A stretch of DNA of 64,000 bases from JANQRA01 sp035762545 (GCA_035762545.1 DASTOM010000038.1:21385-85384), one strand, 5' to 3'; positions 1 through 8,480 are shown, counted from the stretch's first letter. Numbers and translations: made by a program. The notes: generated by a model not told the origin, from the letters alone.

Positions 1-812
1 TTGGTCTCCCAAACATAGGTCACCTGACCGGCCGTGAACACCCGCTGATAGACGCCGGGTTCCACCTCGACGATGGTGGCCTCGGGCAGGGCCACGGCGT
101 GAGCACCGGTCTCGAACACTGCGAAGGAGAAGAAGCCGTCCGAGTAGTAGGCGAAGCGAAGCCCGTCCTCGTCCTCGTATTGGTCGAGCAGGTCGAAACC
201 GGCGACTTCGTCGGGCAGCCCCGAGATCTCGTGATCGGTCGGGCCGGTACCCTCGACCTGAGCGGAATCGCCGGAAGTCGCCGCCAGAGACTCTGCGACG
301 TCGGGTTCCAGTGACACGAACCGGCGCTCGCAGTAGGTGTCCCCGTCGATGGTCAGAGTCACCGCCTGGACGAGTGCGCCGGTCTCGTCGTCGAACACCA
401 GCTCGGCCCGTGGGGAGCCATCACGAATCAGAAGATATGACATTGCGGCCCGTCCCAGATACTCGACGGCTCGTTCCTCCGCGACCGTGTACAGCGGCTC
501 GGCCTTCTCGTTACCGGTTCGGACCGCAGCCTCGGCGACCAGACCGCCGCTCTCATGCAACGACCAACTACCCGCCCCGGCAGCGATCTCGACGTCGTCG
601 GTGACCGAAGACGAGAGGGTCAGGTCCTTGCCGGTCTGGGTGATGCGAACCACGGCATCCCGGACGCCATCAGGCGTCGAACAGCTGATGATCTGCTCGG
701 CGGAGTAGTTGGCCTCCTGACTCCTGGTCAGTAGCTCATCGAGGTCGGCCCCGACAGCGGCAGTCGCAGGAACGATGGATATGACAGCAACCACAGCGAT
801 GAGCTTCCTCAT
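1..812 (-). CDS. MucB/RseB-like sigma-factor regulatory protein, 3' end outside window
   Basis: Reading the minus strand from the ATG at 812 gives an open frame that runs off the left edge, about 270 codons so far. It starts with a signal-peptide-like segment (MRKLIAVVAVISIVPATAAV). The rest has no further membrane segment and resembles the LolA/MucB fold of exported RseB-like proteins. The ATG overlaps the anti-sigma stop codon (ATGA, 809-812), so it is translationally coupled to it. Sigma / anti-sigma / RseB order is the known layout of envelope-stress loci. The MucB call rests on gene order and general shape, not on a clear motif; a generic exported protein is the alternative. Confidence 0.65.
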   Translation of the reverse strand, partial: MRKLIAVVAVISIVPATAAVGADLDELLTRSQEANYSAEQIISCSTPDGVRDAVVRITQTGKDLTLSSSVTDDVEIAAGAGSWSLHESGGLVAEAAVRTGNEKAEPLYTVAEERAVEYLGRAAMSYLLIRDGSPRAELVFDDETGALVQAVTLTIDGDTYCERRFVSLEPDVAESLAATSGDSAQVEGTGPTDHEISGLPDEVAGFDLLDQYEDEDGLRFAYYSDGFFSFAVFETGAHAVALPEATIVEVEPGVYQRVFTAGQVTYVWET

Positions 813-1219
813 TCACCACCCACCTGCACTGGCACCACGACCTTGGCCGGGCCAAATGCCGGGTCGAGCGAGGCCCGGGCGCCGAAACGGCTGTTCAGAT
901 CGTCGACCGACAAAGAGCCTGGGGGAGGCGTCACCAGGGCTGCGAAGGCGATCACGGCGATCAAGACTGCAGCGGCGACACCTGCCCAAAGGCCCTTGTT
1001 GCGACGGAGCGGTACTACCACGGGGTCGGCCTCAGGGACGATGCCACGAGGCATGTCCAGGACGGGCAACGATCGCACTGCGCTGCGGACCCGCTGCATC
1101 TGCTCCAGTTCGGCAGAACATCGTCCACATGAGCCGAGATGGTCCATGAGCGAAACCAGCTCACCGTCGGTCAGCTCGCCATCCAGATAGGCACTGATCA
1201 GCTCGGACGGATGGGTCAC
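809..1219 (-). CDS. Zinc-binding anti-sigma factor (zf-HC2), single-pass membrane protein
   Basis: A 136-residue protein. The N-terminus carries the ZAS signature HLGSCGRC (H-x3-C-x2-C, near residues 27-34) that binds zinc and holds an ECF sigma factor inactive at the membrane. One hydrophobic helix follows near residues 77-97 and an extracytoplasmic tail of about 40 residues comes last. It overlaps the ECF sigma gene (start codon at 1219, sigma stop at 1216) and the downstream MucB-like gene. Regulated proteolysis of the membrane anchor is the usual release mechanism in the family; nothing in the sequence shows which protease acts here. Confidence 0.9.
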   Translation of the reverse strand: MTHPSELISAYLDGELTDGELVSLMDHLGSCGRCSAELEQMQRVRSAVRSLPVLDMPRGIVPEADPVVVPLRRNKGLWAGVAAAVLIAVIAFAALVTPPPGSLSVDDLNSRFGARASLDPAFGPAKVVVPVQVGGE

Positions 1220-1716
1220 GTCAACAATTCCTTCAGCATCTTCCGCCCCCGGTGGATCCGGCTGCGCACCGTTCCAATCGGCACTGCGACCGCAACGGCG
1301 ATCTCCTCATACGAGAGCCCGACGACATCGCAGAGGACGACAGCCTCCCGGAAGTCGAGCGGCAGCTCGAGGAGTGCCTTCTGAATGTCGTCACCGAGGG
1401 AGATGCGGGCGTACTCGGCGTCTGCCGGCTCCGAGGACGCGAGGTCCCAGCGGTCGACTTCGTCGGGGAGAGGAGCCGTTGGCCGTCGCTGCTTGCGACG
1501 GACGTCATCGAGGAAGGCGTTGCGGGTGATGCGCCACAGCCAGCCTTCGAAACTGCCCGGCTGGTAGCTGGCGAGCCCGCGCCGGACTCTGAGCAATACC
1601 TCTTGGACGAGGTCGTGGGCGTCGTCGGGGTTACCCGTGAGCCGGTACGCAAAGTTGTAGATCTTCCGTCCGTAGACACGGGCGACCTCTTCCCATGTGA
1701 GCGGTATGGACTCCAT
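1216..1716 (-). CDS. ECF-subfamily RNA polymerase sigma factor (RpoE/SigE-like)
   Basis: A 166-residue protein with only sigma regions 2 and 4. Region 2 shows the core-binding and -10 recognition helices (FAYRLTGNPDDAHDLVQEVLLR, split: DDAHDLVQEV; then WLWRITRNAFLD). Region 4 ends in a helix-turn-helix, LSYEEIAVAVAVPIGTVRSRIHRG in two parts: LSYEEIAVAV and GTVRSRIHRG. It is followed by its anti-sigma factor with coding overlap. A matching ECF-type promoter lies 22 nt upstream of the ATG, so autoregulation is likely. tatA precedes it on the same strand; in mycobacteria a sigE operon also contains a tat gene, so envelope stress is a reasonable role. Confidence 0.93.
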   Translation of the reverse strand: MESIPLTWEEVARVYGRKIYNFAYRLTGNPDDAHDLVQEVLLRVRRGLASYQPGSFEGWLWRITRNAFLDDVRRKQRRPTAPLPDEVDRWDLASSEPADAEYARISLGDDIQKALLELPLDFREAVVLCDVVGLSYEEIAVAVAVPIGTVRSRIHRGRKMLKELLT

Positions 1717-1738
1717 CTCTTCGGAGACCTACTCGGGA

Positions 1739-1764
1739 AACGCCGGCCGGAAGAGTTCAGTTCC
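1739..1764 (-). promoter_or_regulatory. ECF-type promoter of the sigma operon
   Basis: On the minus strand GGAAC (1764-1760) is followed by a 17-nt spacer and CGTT (1742-1739). This is the GGAAC-N16/17-CGTT pattern of ECF (SigE-type) promoters. CGTT lies 22 nt upstream of the sigma-factor ATG at 1716. The -35 touches the tatA stop codon. Autoregulation by the downstream sigma factor is inferred. Confidence 0.6.
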
Positions 1765-1997
1765 TAGGAATCAGGAACTTCTGGGGGTTTCGGGGCGGGA
1801 GGGGTCTGCTGCGGCGGGTCTGTCTCGGTCGCCTGGGCGCCCTCGAGGTCCTCCTGGCTCCCCTCCTCGATGCCCTTGCGGAACTCCTTGGCTGAACTCC
1901 CCAGCGAACGAGCAAGATCAGGCAGCTTCCGTGCTCCGAAAATCAGCAACACGATCAGCAGGATGATCAGTAGCTCTTGACCTCTCAGTCCAAACAC
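1764..1997 (-). CDS. tatA: Sec-independent protein translocase TatA
   Basis: A 77-residue protein with the TatA architecture. A short N-terminal transmembrane helix (ELLIILLIVLLIFG, residues 8-21) is followed directly by the amphipathic helix (GARKLPDLARSLGSSAKEF) with the conserved FGxxxLP hinge, and an acidic, proline-rich tail. TatA forms the membrane pore for folded, twin-arginine-signal proteins. No tatC is in the window. It lies upstream of the ECF sigma operon on the same strand. Confidence 0.93.
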   Translation of the reverse strand: MFGLRGQELLIILLIVLLIFGARKLPDLARSLGSSAKEFRKGIEEGSQEDLEGAQATETDPPQQTPPAPKPPEVPDS

Positions 1998-2040
1998 AAA
2001 GACCTCCTTACCGGCCCATCCTAACCCTGGGTGGGGCTAC

Positions 2041-2994
2041 CTACCCCAACGCCATCGAGTCGACGAAGCGCTGCACCCGCTCTCGGGTGATGAAACGCAC
2101 CTTCGGCTGGTTGATCTCGATCTCATGGATCATGAACGGGCTGTATTTGTCGCTGATGAGAAGACCCCGCTCAGCCCCCGACGAAGAGAAGTCCGCCAGG
2201 AAGCGACGGATCACACTCTCATCGAGTTCGGGGTAGTCACCCGGTCTGTAGGCGTCCGTGACGATGTAGGTGGAGACCCCGTCTTTGACGGCCATGTAGC
2301 TCCCCTCCCACGCCTGCTCTGTTACTCCATAACCGAACATGCGAAGCAATGCCACCACGAACTCGGGTCCGGTGAGGCCGTCAGGGTCGGTACCCATGGC
2401 GCGCAGTCCACGATCGAGGCCCTTGGGCAGTTTGAGCTCCTCGTGGAGAGGCCCGAGCTCGTCTTCGGGCACCGGAGCCGTCGTCCCGTACGTGATAGCA
2501 CCGCCATCGTCCTCGTCGAAGTGAGCGGCGAACGGGTCGTGCGCCACATGGCGGAGGCTGATGCCGCTCGCGAGGAGAGGGGGCGGCAGCTCGCCCGGGG
2601 CGGGCAGCTTGTGCCGTCCGACTTCTCTGACATCGCCACGACCGGCGAAGACGACGACCTCCTGGACATCATCGATGGGGAGGATGTGTCGCTTCTCCCT
2701 GACGACTTCGATGGCCTCGCCGACCAGCAAATCGTTGAGGACCTCGTCATCCTCGTCCCCGAGCGGGACGTCGAAGGTGACTCTCGCTTGGCTACCGACG
2801 ACGTGAAACGACTCAAGCGGGGCGCGGTGACCGACCTCCGCCTCGAAAAGGTCCCGACTGACCGCCAGACCGGTGGCGGCGGCCGAGCGCGACGATGCTG
2901 CCGCCTCTTCCATCCGCCTCTTCCGATTCCGGAACAGGTTGAACATGAGAAAGCCGACGAGGGCAAGGACGAGGACGACTATTAGGGGTTCCAC
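2041..2994 (-). CDS. Membrane-anchored protein with Mrr-like C-terminal domain
   Basis: A 317-residue protein. Residues 3-20 form an N-terminal membrane anchor (PLIVVLVLALVGFLMFNLF), then a basic stop-transfer patch (RNRKRR). The middle part is unassigned. The C-terminal 110 residues read like the Mrr/restriction-endonuclease-like fold: GLTGPEFVVALLRMFGYGV (helix of the domain start), then the strand ERGLLISDKYSPF and a closing segment VRFITRERVQRFVD. Catalytic D...(E/Q)xK residues cannot be assigned with certainty, so nuclease activity is not claimed. No modification methyltransferase is nearby. It sits between tatA and the chloride-transporter gene. Confidence 0.5.
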   Translation of the reverse strand: MEPLIVVLVLALVGFLMFNLFRNRKRRMEEAAASSRSAAATGLAVSRDLFEAEVGHRAPLESFHVVGSQARVTFDVPLGDEDDEVLNDLLVGEAIEVVREKRHILPIDDVQEVVVFAGRGDVREVGRHKLPAPGELPPPLLASGISLRHVAHDPFAAHFDEDDGGAITYGTTAPVPEDELGPLHEELKLPKGLDRGLRAMGTDPDGLTGPEFVVALLRMFGYGVTEQAWEGSYMAVKDGVSTYIVTDAYRPGDYPELDESVIRRFLADFSSSGAERGLLISDKYSPFMIHEIEINQPKVRFITRERVQRFVDSMALG

Positions 2995-3026
2995 GATCTT
3001 GAATTCCTTGAGGTCACGAGCCGAGT

Positions 3027-5150
3027 CTATTCCGACGTTTCGTCATCTCCCTCCTCGTCATCGATCTGCACGAGGGGGATCTCTGCGGTCGGCTCGTCGG
3101 CGCCGGCGTTGAGGCGATCGATCATCCGCTGCCGGGAGCTCGGTGAGCCAAATGCGGTAACGACGTCTCCCCCTACCAGTTCGGTGTCGCCTGTGGGCAC
3201 GAGAACCTCGCGGTTTCGCCGGATCGAGACGAGTGTCGACCCTTCTGGCCAGGACACGTCCCGCACCCGGCGGCCGTCGGCGATCGACCCGAGCGGGACC
3301 CGGAAGTCGTAGTAGCCGGCATCGGGCTGGGTCCGCTGCGCCAGCCGGGCCCGATGGAGATGGTGGTCGGTGGTCGAGCTGAGTGCCTCGTGATAGGCCT
3401 TGACGGCTTCCTCGCGTCGGAAGATGCCGACGACTCGCCTCGGATCGTCGGCAGCCACGACCGGAAGCCGACCGACCCCGAGGGCGGCCATGCGCTCCAG
3501 GGCTCGGGACACCGGAGTTCCCGGGTCGACTGTGACCGGACGCGGTGTCATCACTTCACGGACCGTCACCGAGTCATGAGGATCGGAAGCCCGACTCATG
3601 TCCGACACAGTGACGATCCCGACCAGCTCCCCATCCTCTACAACCGGCACCCCGTGGGATCGGTGTCCGGACAGGAGTGTCTCGACATCGGCAATCTTCT
3701 GGTCCGGGGATGCGATGAACGGAAGCGGGCTCATCACCGACCCGACGCTAACGGTGTCGAGGATGTCGACCTCACCGGTCCGGGTGAGTTGAATCCCTTT
3801 CCGCTTCAGGGCAAGCGTGTATACCGAGTCTTTCATGAACCTCTCGCCGAGGAACGTCGCCAGGGTCGCGGCCAGCATCAGCGGCAGGATCAGGTCGTAG
3901 TCACGTGCTCCGGTGACCTCAAAGACGATGAGTATCGAGGTGAGGGGGGCTCGACCGACGAACGAGAACATCGCCGCCATCCCCACGACGGCGAAGGCCC
4001 CCGGGTCGAGCGGGATATCCCCAACCCAGAACTCCGAGGCGAGCCGGGCGAAGCCAGTCCCGATCGCGGCGCCCATGAACAGAGATGGCATGAAGGCACC
4101 TCCGGAGGCACCGGAGGACATGGTGATGCTCGTCGCGACGGCCTTCCCGATCGCGAGCAGGATCAGCACCCACCAGACCTCTCCGCCCGACCCCGTGATC
4201 GCTGCCACTTGCTCGTCCAGTAACAGCGAGTTGGTCACCTCCTGGCCGGTCCCGAAGAGTGCCGGCTCCACGAAAATGAGGGCAGCGACGATCAGGCCGG
4301 CGAGCAGCGGTCGCATCCAGGACAGGCGGTCGGCGTTGCGGTGGGCGAACCCCTCGACGGTGTCGAGGAACCTGAGGAAGAAGAAGCCAACTGCCACGAT
4401 CACCAACGCGAGTGCGGCGTAGACGAGCAGCTCCGAAGGTGAGTTCATCCCATAGCTCCCGGCGTTGAGCAACTGCTCCTCGCCGACGAGCCTCTCGGTG
4501 GTGATGGCCGCGGTCACCGAGGCGATGACGACCGCAGACATGTGGCGGGGGGCGAACGAGACCAGGATCACTTCGAGGGCGAAGAGCATTCCGGCTATCG
4601 GAGCGTTGAAAGAGGCGCCGATGCCGGCGCCTGCACCGGCGGCGACGAGCGAGCGAACCTGGTCTTCGCCGAGATTGAACCTTCGGGAGAACCACGAGCC
4701 GATGGCCGCGCCGACCTGAACGATCGGTCCTTCCCGACCCGCCGAACCACCGAGACCGACGGTCAAGGTGGTTGCCACCACTTTCAGCGGGGCGACCCTT
4801 CCACGTATATACCCGCCCCGGACCATCAACGCCTCAGTGGCGGCGGGCACACCATCCCCGGCGACTTCCGGTGCGAACTTGCGCGCCAGCCACCAGGCAG
4901 CGAACAGTCCGAAGGGGACGGTCACGAACACCCACGCTCGCGCTCCGCTGAACATCGAGCCGTCGTCGCCTGCGAACAGGGGCTCGATCAGCCGGCTGAC
5001 CCACTCCAGACTCGCCACCAGCGCGGCAGCGCCAACACCGACGCCGACACCAACGAGAGCTGCCACTAGGAGAAACCCACCCATCTGACGCTCGGCGAGA
5101 GCACCGACCGCGGGGACTTTCTGCAGGCTTCGAAGGGGATTGCTCACCAT
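3027..5150 (-). CDS. ClC-family chloride channel/transporter with CBS pair and TrkA_C domain
   Basis: A 707-residue membrane protein. The ClC core (about residues 1-430) shows GDGVP, GREGP with the gating glutamate, SFNAPIAG and the late tyrosine (SVYTLALKR). The helix after FNAPIAG reads LFALEV: the position of the internal proton glutamate of H+/Cl- exchangers holds Val, as in ClC channels. Two CBS motifs follow (VMSPLPFIASPDQKI; VMTPRPVTVDPGTP), probably a nucleotide-sensing regulatory pair, and then a TrkA_C-like domain. The acidic C-terminus is low-complexity. Transport of chloride is established for the family; channel rather than antiport mode is inferred from the Val. Confidence 0.92.
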   Translation of the reverse strand: MVSNPLRSLQKVPAVGALAERQMGGFLLVAALVGVGVGVGAAALVASLEWVSRLIEPLFAGDDGSMFSGARAWVFVTVPFGLFAAWWLARKFAPEVAGDGVPAATEALMVRGGYIRGRVAPLKVVATTLTVGLGGSAGREGPIVQVGAAIGSWFSRRFNLGEDQVRSLVAAGAGAGIGASFNAPIAGMLFALEVILVSFAPRHMSAVVIASVTAAITTERLVGEEQLLNAGSYGMNSPSELLVYAALALVIVAVGFFFLRFLDTVEGFAHRNADRLSWMRPLLAGLIVAALIFVEPALFGTGQEVTNSLLLDEQVAAITGSGGEVWWVLILLAIGKAVATSITMSSGASGGAFMPSLFMGAAIGTGFARLASEFWVGDIPLDPGAFAVVGMAAMFSFVGRAPLTSILIVFEVTGARDYDLILPLMLAATLATFLGERFMKDSVYTLALKRKGIQLTRTGEVDILDTVSVGSVMSPLPFIASPDQKIADVETLLSGHRSHGVPVVEDGELVGIVTVSDMSRASDPHDSVTVREVMTPRPVTVDPGTPVSRALERMAALGVGRLPVVAADDPRRVVGIFRREEAVKAYHEALSSTTDHHLHRARLAQRTQPDAGYYDFRVPLGSIADGRRVRDVSWPEGSTLVSIRRNREVLVPTGDTELVGGDVVTAFGSPSSRQRMIDRLNAGADEPTAEIPLVQIDDEEGDDETSE

Positions 5151-5182
5151 AGGCCAGGGTAGGAGGCCAGAATCGAATTCCG

Positions 5183-6004
5183 ATGCCCTTCCGAACTCAC
5201 CTCGGCCGCGGCCTCGACATCAGAGCGCGATCGAACCAGATCATGCTCGCGATCGTCTCCCTCACGGGGATCATCGCACTCGTCCGCTGGCTCGACGGCG
5301 AGGCCTTCACCGTCTTCTTCGTGCCGCTCTCTGCGTTTCTCATCTGGGGCTTGGGCAGGGAGGTCGATCCCGATCACAACTGGACTGCCTTGCTTGGTGC
5401 TGTGGTTGCGGCCGTGTGGGGTTTCCTGGACGTCGACACCGTTGAAGTCATCGCCTTCGCCGCTCTCATGGGCATGGGGCGTCTCATCACCAACACGACC
5501 GGGAGACGACTGCTCACGATCGATCTCATCGCGGTTTCCTTCGGAGGTGTGGTCATCGGCAGCTACCCGGTCGGTTGGGCGGCAGGGTTCGGGCTGGCCA
5601 TCGCTCTCTACGTCGACAACCAGATGAACGAGTCATGGAGCCGCGCCCAGTTGATTGCTTCGGCCGCGACCGCGATCGGGACCACGATCGTCGCCGCAGC
5701 GACCGGTGCGTTCGCCGGTGGTCTCGCTTCGGTCGTCCCCTATATGGCCCTCGCCTCGGGCGCTGTCGCCCTCCTGCTCGCGATCCGGGAACCGGCGGAA
5801 CCCGCATCACTGGTCGACGCGCGGCACGCGGCCTTGATCTCGGGTAGGCGACTCCATGCCTCCCGGGCGACCGTCGGGCTCGTCCTGCTCGGCATGACCC
5901 TTCTGGCCGGCCCGGACAGCCACGGCCTGACCCCCGCCATCCTGATGTTGACCCTTGCCCTGATCTCCAACGAAGCTGAGTTGGCGCGGCGCGTCCGCTA
6001 CTAA
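5183..6004 (+). CDS. Multi-pass membrane protein of unknown function
   Basis: A 273-residue protein with roughly seven to eight hydrophobic helices and few charged loops, starting 32 bp from the divergent chloride-transporter gene. No transporter or enzyme signature was recognised. The helix-rich, Ala/Gly-rich pattern and the loop YVDNQMNESWSRAQ are its only distinctive parts. It is followed 10 bp later by the DUF2277 gene on the same strand, so the two may be co-transcribed. The start at 5183 is the first ATG after the divergent promoter region. Function unknown. Confidence 0.7.
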   Translation: MPFRTHLGRGLDIRARSNQIMLAIVSLTGIIALVRWLDGEAFTVFFVPLSAFLIWGLGREVDPDHNWTALLGAVVAAVWGFLDVDTVEVIAFAALMGMGRLITNTTGRRLLTIDLIAVSFGGVVIGSYPVGWAAGFGLAIALYVDNQMNESWSRAQLIASAATAIGTTIVAAATGAFAGGLASVVPYMALASGAVALLLAIREPAEPASLVDARHAALISGRRLHASRATVGLVLLGMTLLAGPDSHGLTPAILMLTLALISNEAELARRVRY

Positions 6005-6014
6005 CTTTGGGCAG

Positions 6015-6233
6015 ATGTGCCGATCGATAAAGGTTCTCCGCGAGGGAGCCACCCCCGCCCCTGACGAGGACATCGAGGCCGCCGCCCGCCAGTTTGTCAG
6101 GAAGATCTCCGGATTCTCCAAACCCGCACCTCACAACCAGGAGGTGTTCGACGAGGCGATCGCCGAGATCGCGATGGCGTCACAGCGTCTCCTCGACGGT
6201 CTCGAGATCAGGGGCGCCAAGAAAGCCAGCTAG
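6015..6233 (+). CDS. DUF2277 family small protein
   Basis: A 72-residue soluble protein that matches the DUF2277 pattern: start MCRSIKVLRE, then AARQFVRKISGFSKP and a helical end with ATRRLLD-like spacing (ASQRLLDGLE). The family is common in actinobacteria and proteobacteria but has no assigned function. The conserved N-terminal MCRxIK is intact. It is 10 bp downstream of an unknown membrane-protein gene and is followed by two hairpin repeats. Confidence 0.85.
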   Translation: MCRSIKVLREGATPAPDEDIEAAARQFVRKISGFSKPAPHNQEVFDEAIAEIAMASQRLLDGLEIRGAKKAS

Positions 6234-6244
6234 AGGCTCCCTAT

Positions 6245-6364
6245 GTCGAGCCTGCACCACGTCCCGGAAGAGGCGACGGCCTGCAGGCTCGACGCGAGGT
6301 GTTGACATAGCCCAACATCGAGTCTGCACCACGTCCCGAAAAGCGAGACGACGTGCAGACTCGA
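6245..6364. repeat. Two tandem hairpin-forming repeat units between convergent genes
   Basis: Unit 1 has 12-bp perfect inverted arms at 6245-6256 and 6282-6293. Unit 2 has 12-bp perfect arms at 6318-6329 and 6353-6364. Both units share the loop start CACCACGTCCCG and the right flank CTCGACGCGAGG. The arms differ at one position per side and the change is compensated (GCC/GGC against GTC/GAC), so the pairing is conserved. They lie between a plus-strand gene ending at 6233 and a minus-strand gene ending at 6376. A bidirectional terminator or a REP-like mobile repeat are both possible. Confidence 0.7.
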
Positions 6365-6375
6365 CGCGAGGAGGT

Positions 6376-7245
6376 TCAGCCGAGATCGACGCCGAGACCC
6401 TGGGCCGCGGCGTTGCGTAGGGCCCGGCCGGCGGCGGCGACGTCCTGGGCCGCCACACCGACGCTCTTGAACACGGTCACACCTTCGAGGATCTCCGGTG
6501 CCGTGCCAGCGAGCAGTTCGCGGAGAGTCGTGTCGGGATGGCGACCAGCCTGAATCAGATCCCCGGCCTCGGCGGCGGCGGCATCCACGTCGTCAACGAC
6601 CACGTAAGCCCTCTCCAACAGATCCGGGGGGAGTTCGGCCATCTCCGGGGTGAACGCCCCGACCGCATTCACGTGAGCCCGCTCCGACACCGAGGCCGCG
6701 GCGAAGAGGCCCCGGGTCGATGGTGTTGCGCATGAGATGACATCGGCTCCCCTGACTGCCTCGTCAGCGGAGTCCACTGCCACTCCCCCGATCCGGTCGG
6801 CCAGGCCACGTGCGTTGCCGTACGACCGGGACCAGATCCGGACCTCCCGGATCGGTCGGACAGCACGCACAGCCTCGACCTGATCGAAAGCCATCGCCCC
6901 GGCCCCGAGCATCGCCAGCGTGGCGGCGTCCTCACGGGCCAGGAGGCGTGTGGCGAGACCTGCCCCTGCACCGGTCCTGATCGCGGTGAGTGTGGGGCCG
7001 TCGACGATGCCGAGCGGGGTGCCTTCTCCGTCGAACGCCACCACCAATCCGGCCGGGTTGCCCGGGACTGTCGAAACCACCTTGACGGCCATCAGGTCGT
7101 CCAGCCGGCCGGGCATGACGAGCGACGAGCCGACCAGGGATCGAAGCGGCGCTTCGGAATCGCCGGAAAAGGCCTGCTCCATGGCCTCTATGGCGTCGAG
7201 CATCGGCAGGGCGACCCGCGTCGTGTCGGCGTCGAGGTAGCGCAT
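6376..7245 (-). CDS. Ornithine cyclodeaminase / mu-crystallin family protein
   Basis: A 289-residue enzyme with an N-terminal dimerisation region (MAVKVVSTVPGN; GTPLGIVDGPTLTAIRTGAGAG) and a Rossmann NAD(P)-binding core (LAMLGAGAMAFDQVEAV). Family members are ornithine cyclodeaminases, alanine dehydrogenases or imine reductases, and the substrate cannot be read from the sequence. The ATG at 7245 shares one base with the stop of the FAD oxidase gene (TGATG), so the two are co-translated. Pairing with an amino-acid oxidase suggests catabolism of an amino or imino acid. The open frame extends much further upstream, but that part lies inside the oxidase gene. Confidence 0.85.
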   Translation of the reverse strand: MRYLDADTTRVALPMLDAIEAMEQAFSGDSEAPLRSLVGSSLVMPGRLDDLMAVKVVSTVPGNPAGLVVAFDGEGTPLGIVDGPTLTAIRTGAGAGLATRLLAREDAATLAMLGAGAMAFDQVEAVRAVRPIREVRIWSRSYGNARGLADRIGGVAVDSADEAVRGADVISCATPSTRGLFAAASVSERAHVNAVGAFTPEMAELPPDLLERAYVVVDDVDAAAAEAGDLIQAGRHPDTTLRELLAGTAPEILEGVTVFKSVGVAAQDVAAAGRALRNAAAQGLGVDLG

Positions 7246-8480
7246 CAGGCGAGGACGCTCTTCTGCGCCACGCCGATCGGCTCGCGATCGACCGAGAAGA
7301 AGTCCATCGGAACGTCGGTGTCGAAGTCCGTCCTCTCTCCGCTGAAGGCTTGAGCGACCATCGATCCTATGGCCGGGGCCAGCTTGAATCCGTGCCCGCT
7401 GAAACCGTTGGCCAGCCAGAACCCGTCGGCGCCAGACGGGCCGACGATGGGATGGACGTCCTCCCTGTTGATCGTATAGAGCCCGGCGATGCCCGAAGGG
7501 GTGCCCCTGGCTTCGAGACCCGGGACCCGATGATGGAATGCGGCCAGCTTCAGCTGGGTGAACTCGGCGTCCGGAACGCGCTTGTAGAAGTCGGGGTCGT
7601 CCACGATCTCCTCTTCGTCCTCTGCCAGCACCGACCCGACCATCACCTGTTGGCCGCCGGACTCGGGGCGGAAATAGATGCCGGTCGAGGCGTCTGCGCA
7701 AACCGGTATCGACCCGAGAGTTTCCGGCCAAGGCCTGTAGACAGTCTGGATCCGGGTGGGCGTCAAGGTCCAGCGGACCTCTACTCCGACCATCTCGTTG
7801 AGCTGATTGCACCAGGGGCCGGCGGCGTTGACGACCAGGTCGGCGGACAGCTCCGACCCGTCGGCGAGTCTGACTCCCGCAACATCGGCCCCGCTGTGGA
7901 GCACACCAGTGACCCGGGACCCGAACCGGACCTCGCCGCCCAGCTTCACCGTGGCCTCGATCAGGTCCTGGTTGGCTCCCACCGGATCGGCGTATCCGCC
8001 CTCATCCTCGTAGAGAAACGCCTCACCCGGAGCACAGACGTGCTCGGTGTCACCGGTCAGATCGAAGGGCTGGGCACAGTCGGAGAGGGCTGGGAAGCTT
8101 CCGGTGACGTCGTCCGGGCCCAGTGCGCTCGCCGTCACACCTTCGGCGTTCAGCTTGGCGACTTCGGCACCCACACGCTCGGGCGACTCGCCCATCATCC
8201 AGAGAACACCGACCCGGTTCAGCCCTGAGCGGACATCGGACAGGCCGGTGAACTCACTCCACGACCCGTATGCCTCCTGGCCGTGGAAGGCGAGACGAAC
8301 CACCTCGGGGTTCGTGTAGCGGCAGCGGCAGATCGAGGACGAGGCGCCGGTCGAACCCTCGGAAGGCCCGGCGCCCTTGTCGAGTGCGATGACCGACACT
8401 CCATGACGTGCCAGCTGAAAGGCTATGGAGGAGCCGATGATCCCCGCGCCGACGACGATCACATCGGCGCCGGAGGTCAC
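7245..8480 (-). CDS. FAD-dependent amino acid oxidase (DAO family, sarcosine/glycine oxidase-like)
   Basis: A 411-residue flavoprotein. The N-terminal dinucleotide-binding motif VIVVGAGIIGSSIAFQLAR is followed by the acidic residue of the second strand (ALDKG). The conserved ATKG-like stretch VVNAAGPWCNQL and the C-terminal FAD contact GFWLANGFSGHGFKLAPAIG are present. The family oxidises secondary or D-amino acids and releases H2O2. It starts with GTG at 8480 inside a GTGA overlap with the NYN gene and overlaps the cyclodeaminase-like gene downstream. An exact substrate is not assigned. Confidence 0.88.
   Translation of the reverse strand: MTSGADVIVVGAGIIGSSIAFQLARHGVSVIALDKGAGPSEGSTGASSSICRCRYTNPEVVRLAFHGQEAYGSWSEFTGLSDVRSGLNRVGVLWMMGESPERVGAEVAKLNAEGVTASALGPDDVTGSFPALSDCAQPFDLTGDTEHVCAPGEAFLYEDEGGYADPVGANQDLIEATVKLGGEVRFGSRVTGVLHSGADVAGVRLADGSELSADLVVNAAGPWCNQLNEMVGVEVRWTLTPTRIQTVYRPWPETLGSIPVCADASTGIYFRPESGGQQVMVGSVLAEDEEEIVDDPDFYKRVPDAEFTQLKLAAFHHRVPGLEARGTPSGIAGLYTINREDVHPIVGPSGADGFWLANGFSGHGFKLAPAIGSMVAQAFSGERTDFDTDVPMDFFSVDREPIGVAQKSVLA

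Noticed and set aside
7246..7812. N-terminal extension of the ornithine-cyclodeaminase-like frame up to 7812
   Set aside because: The extra part lies within the FAD oxidase gene and has no family match; the ATG at 7245 gives the family N-terminus and a TGATG coupling.
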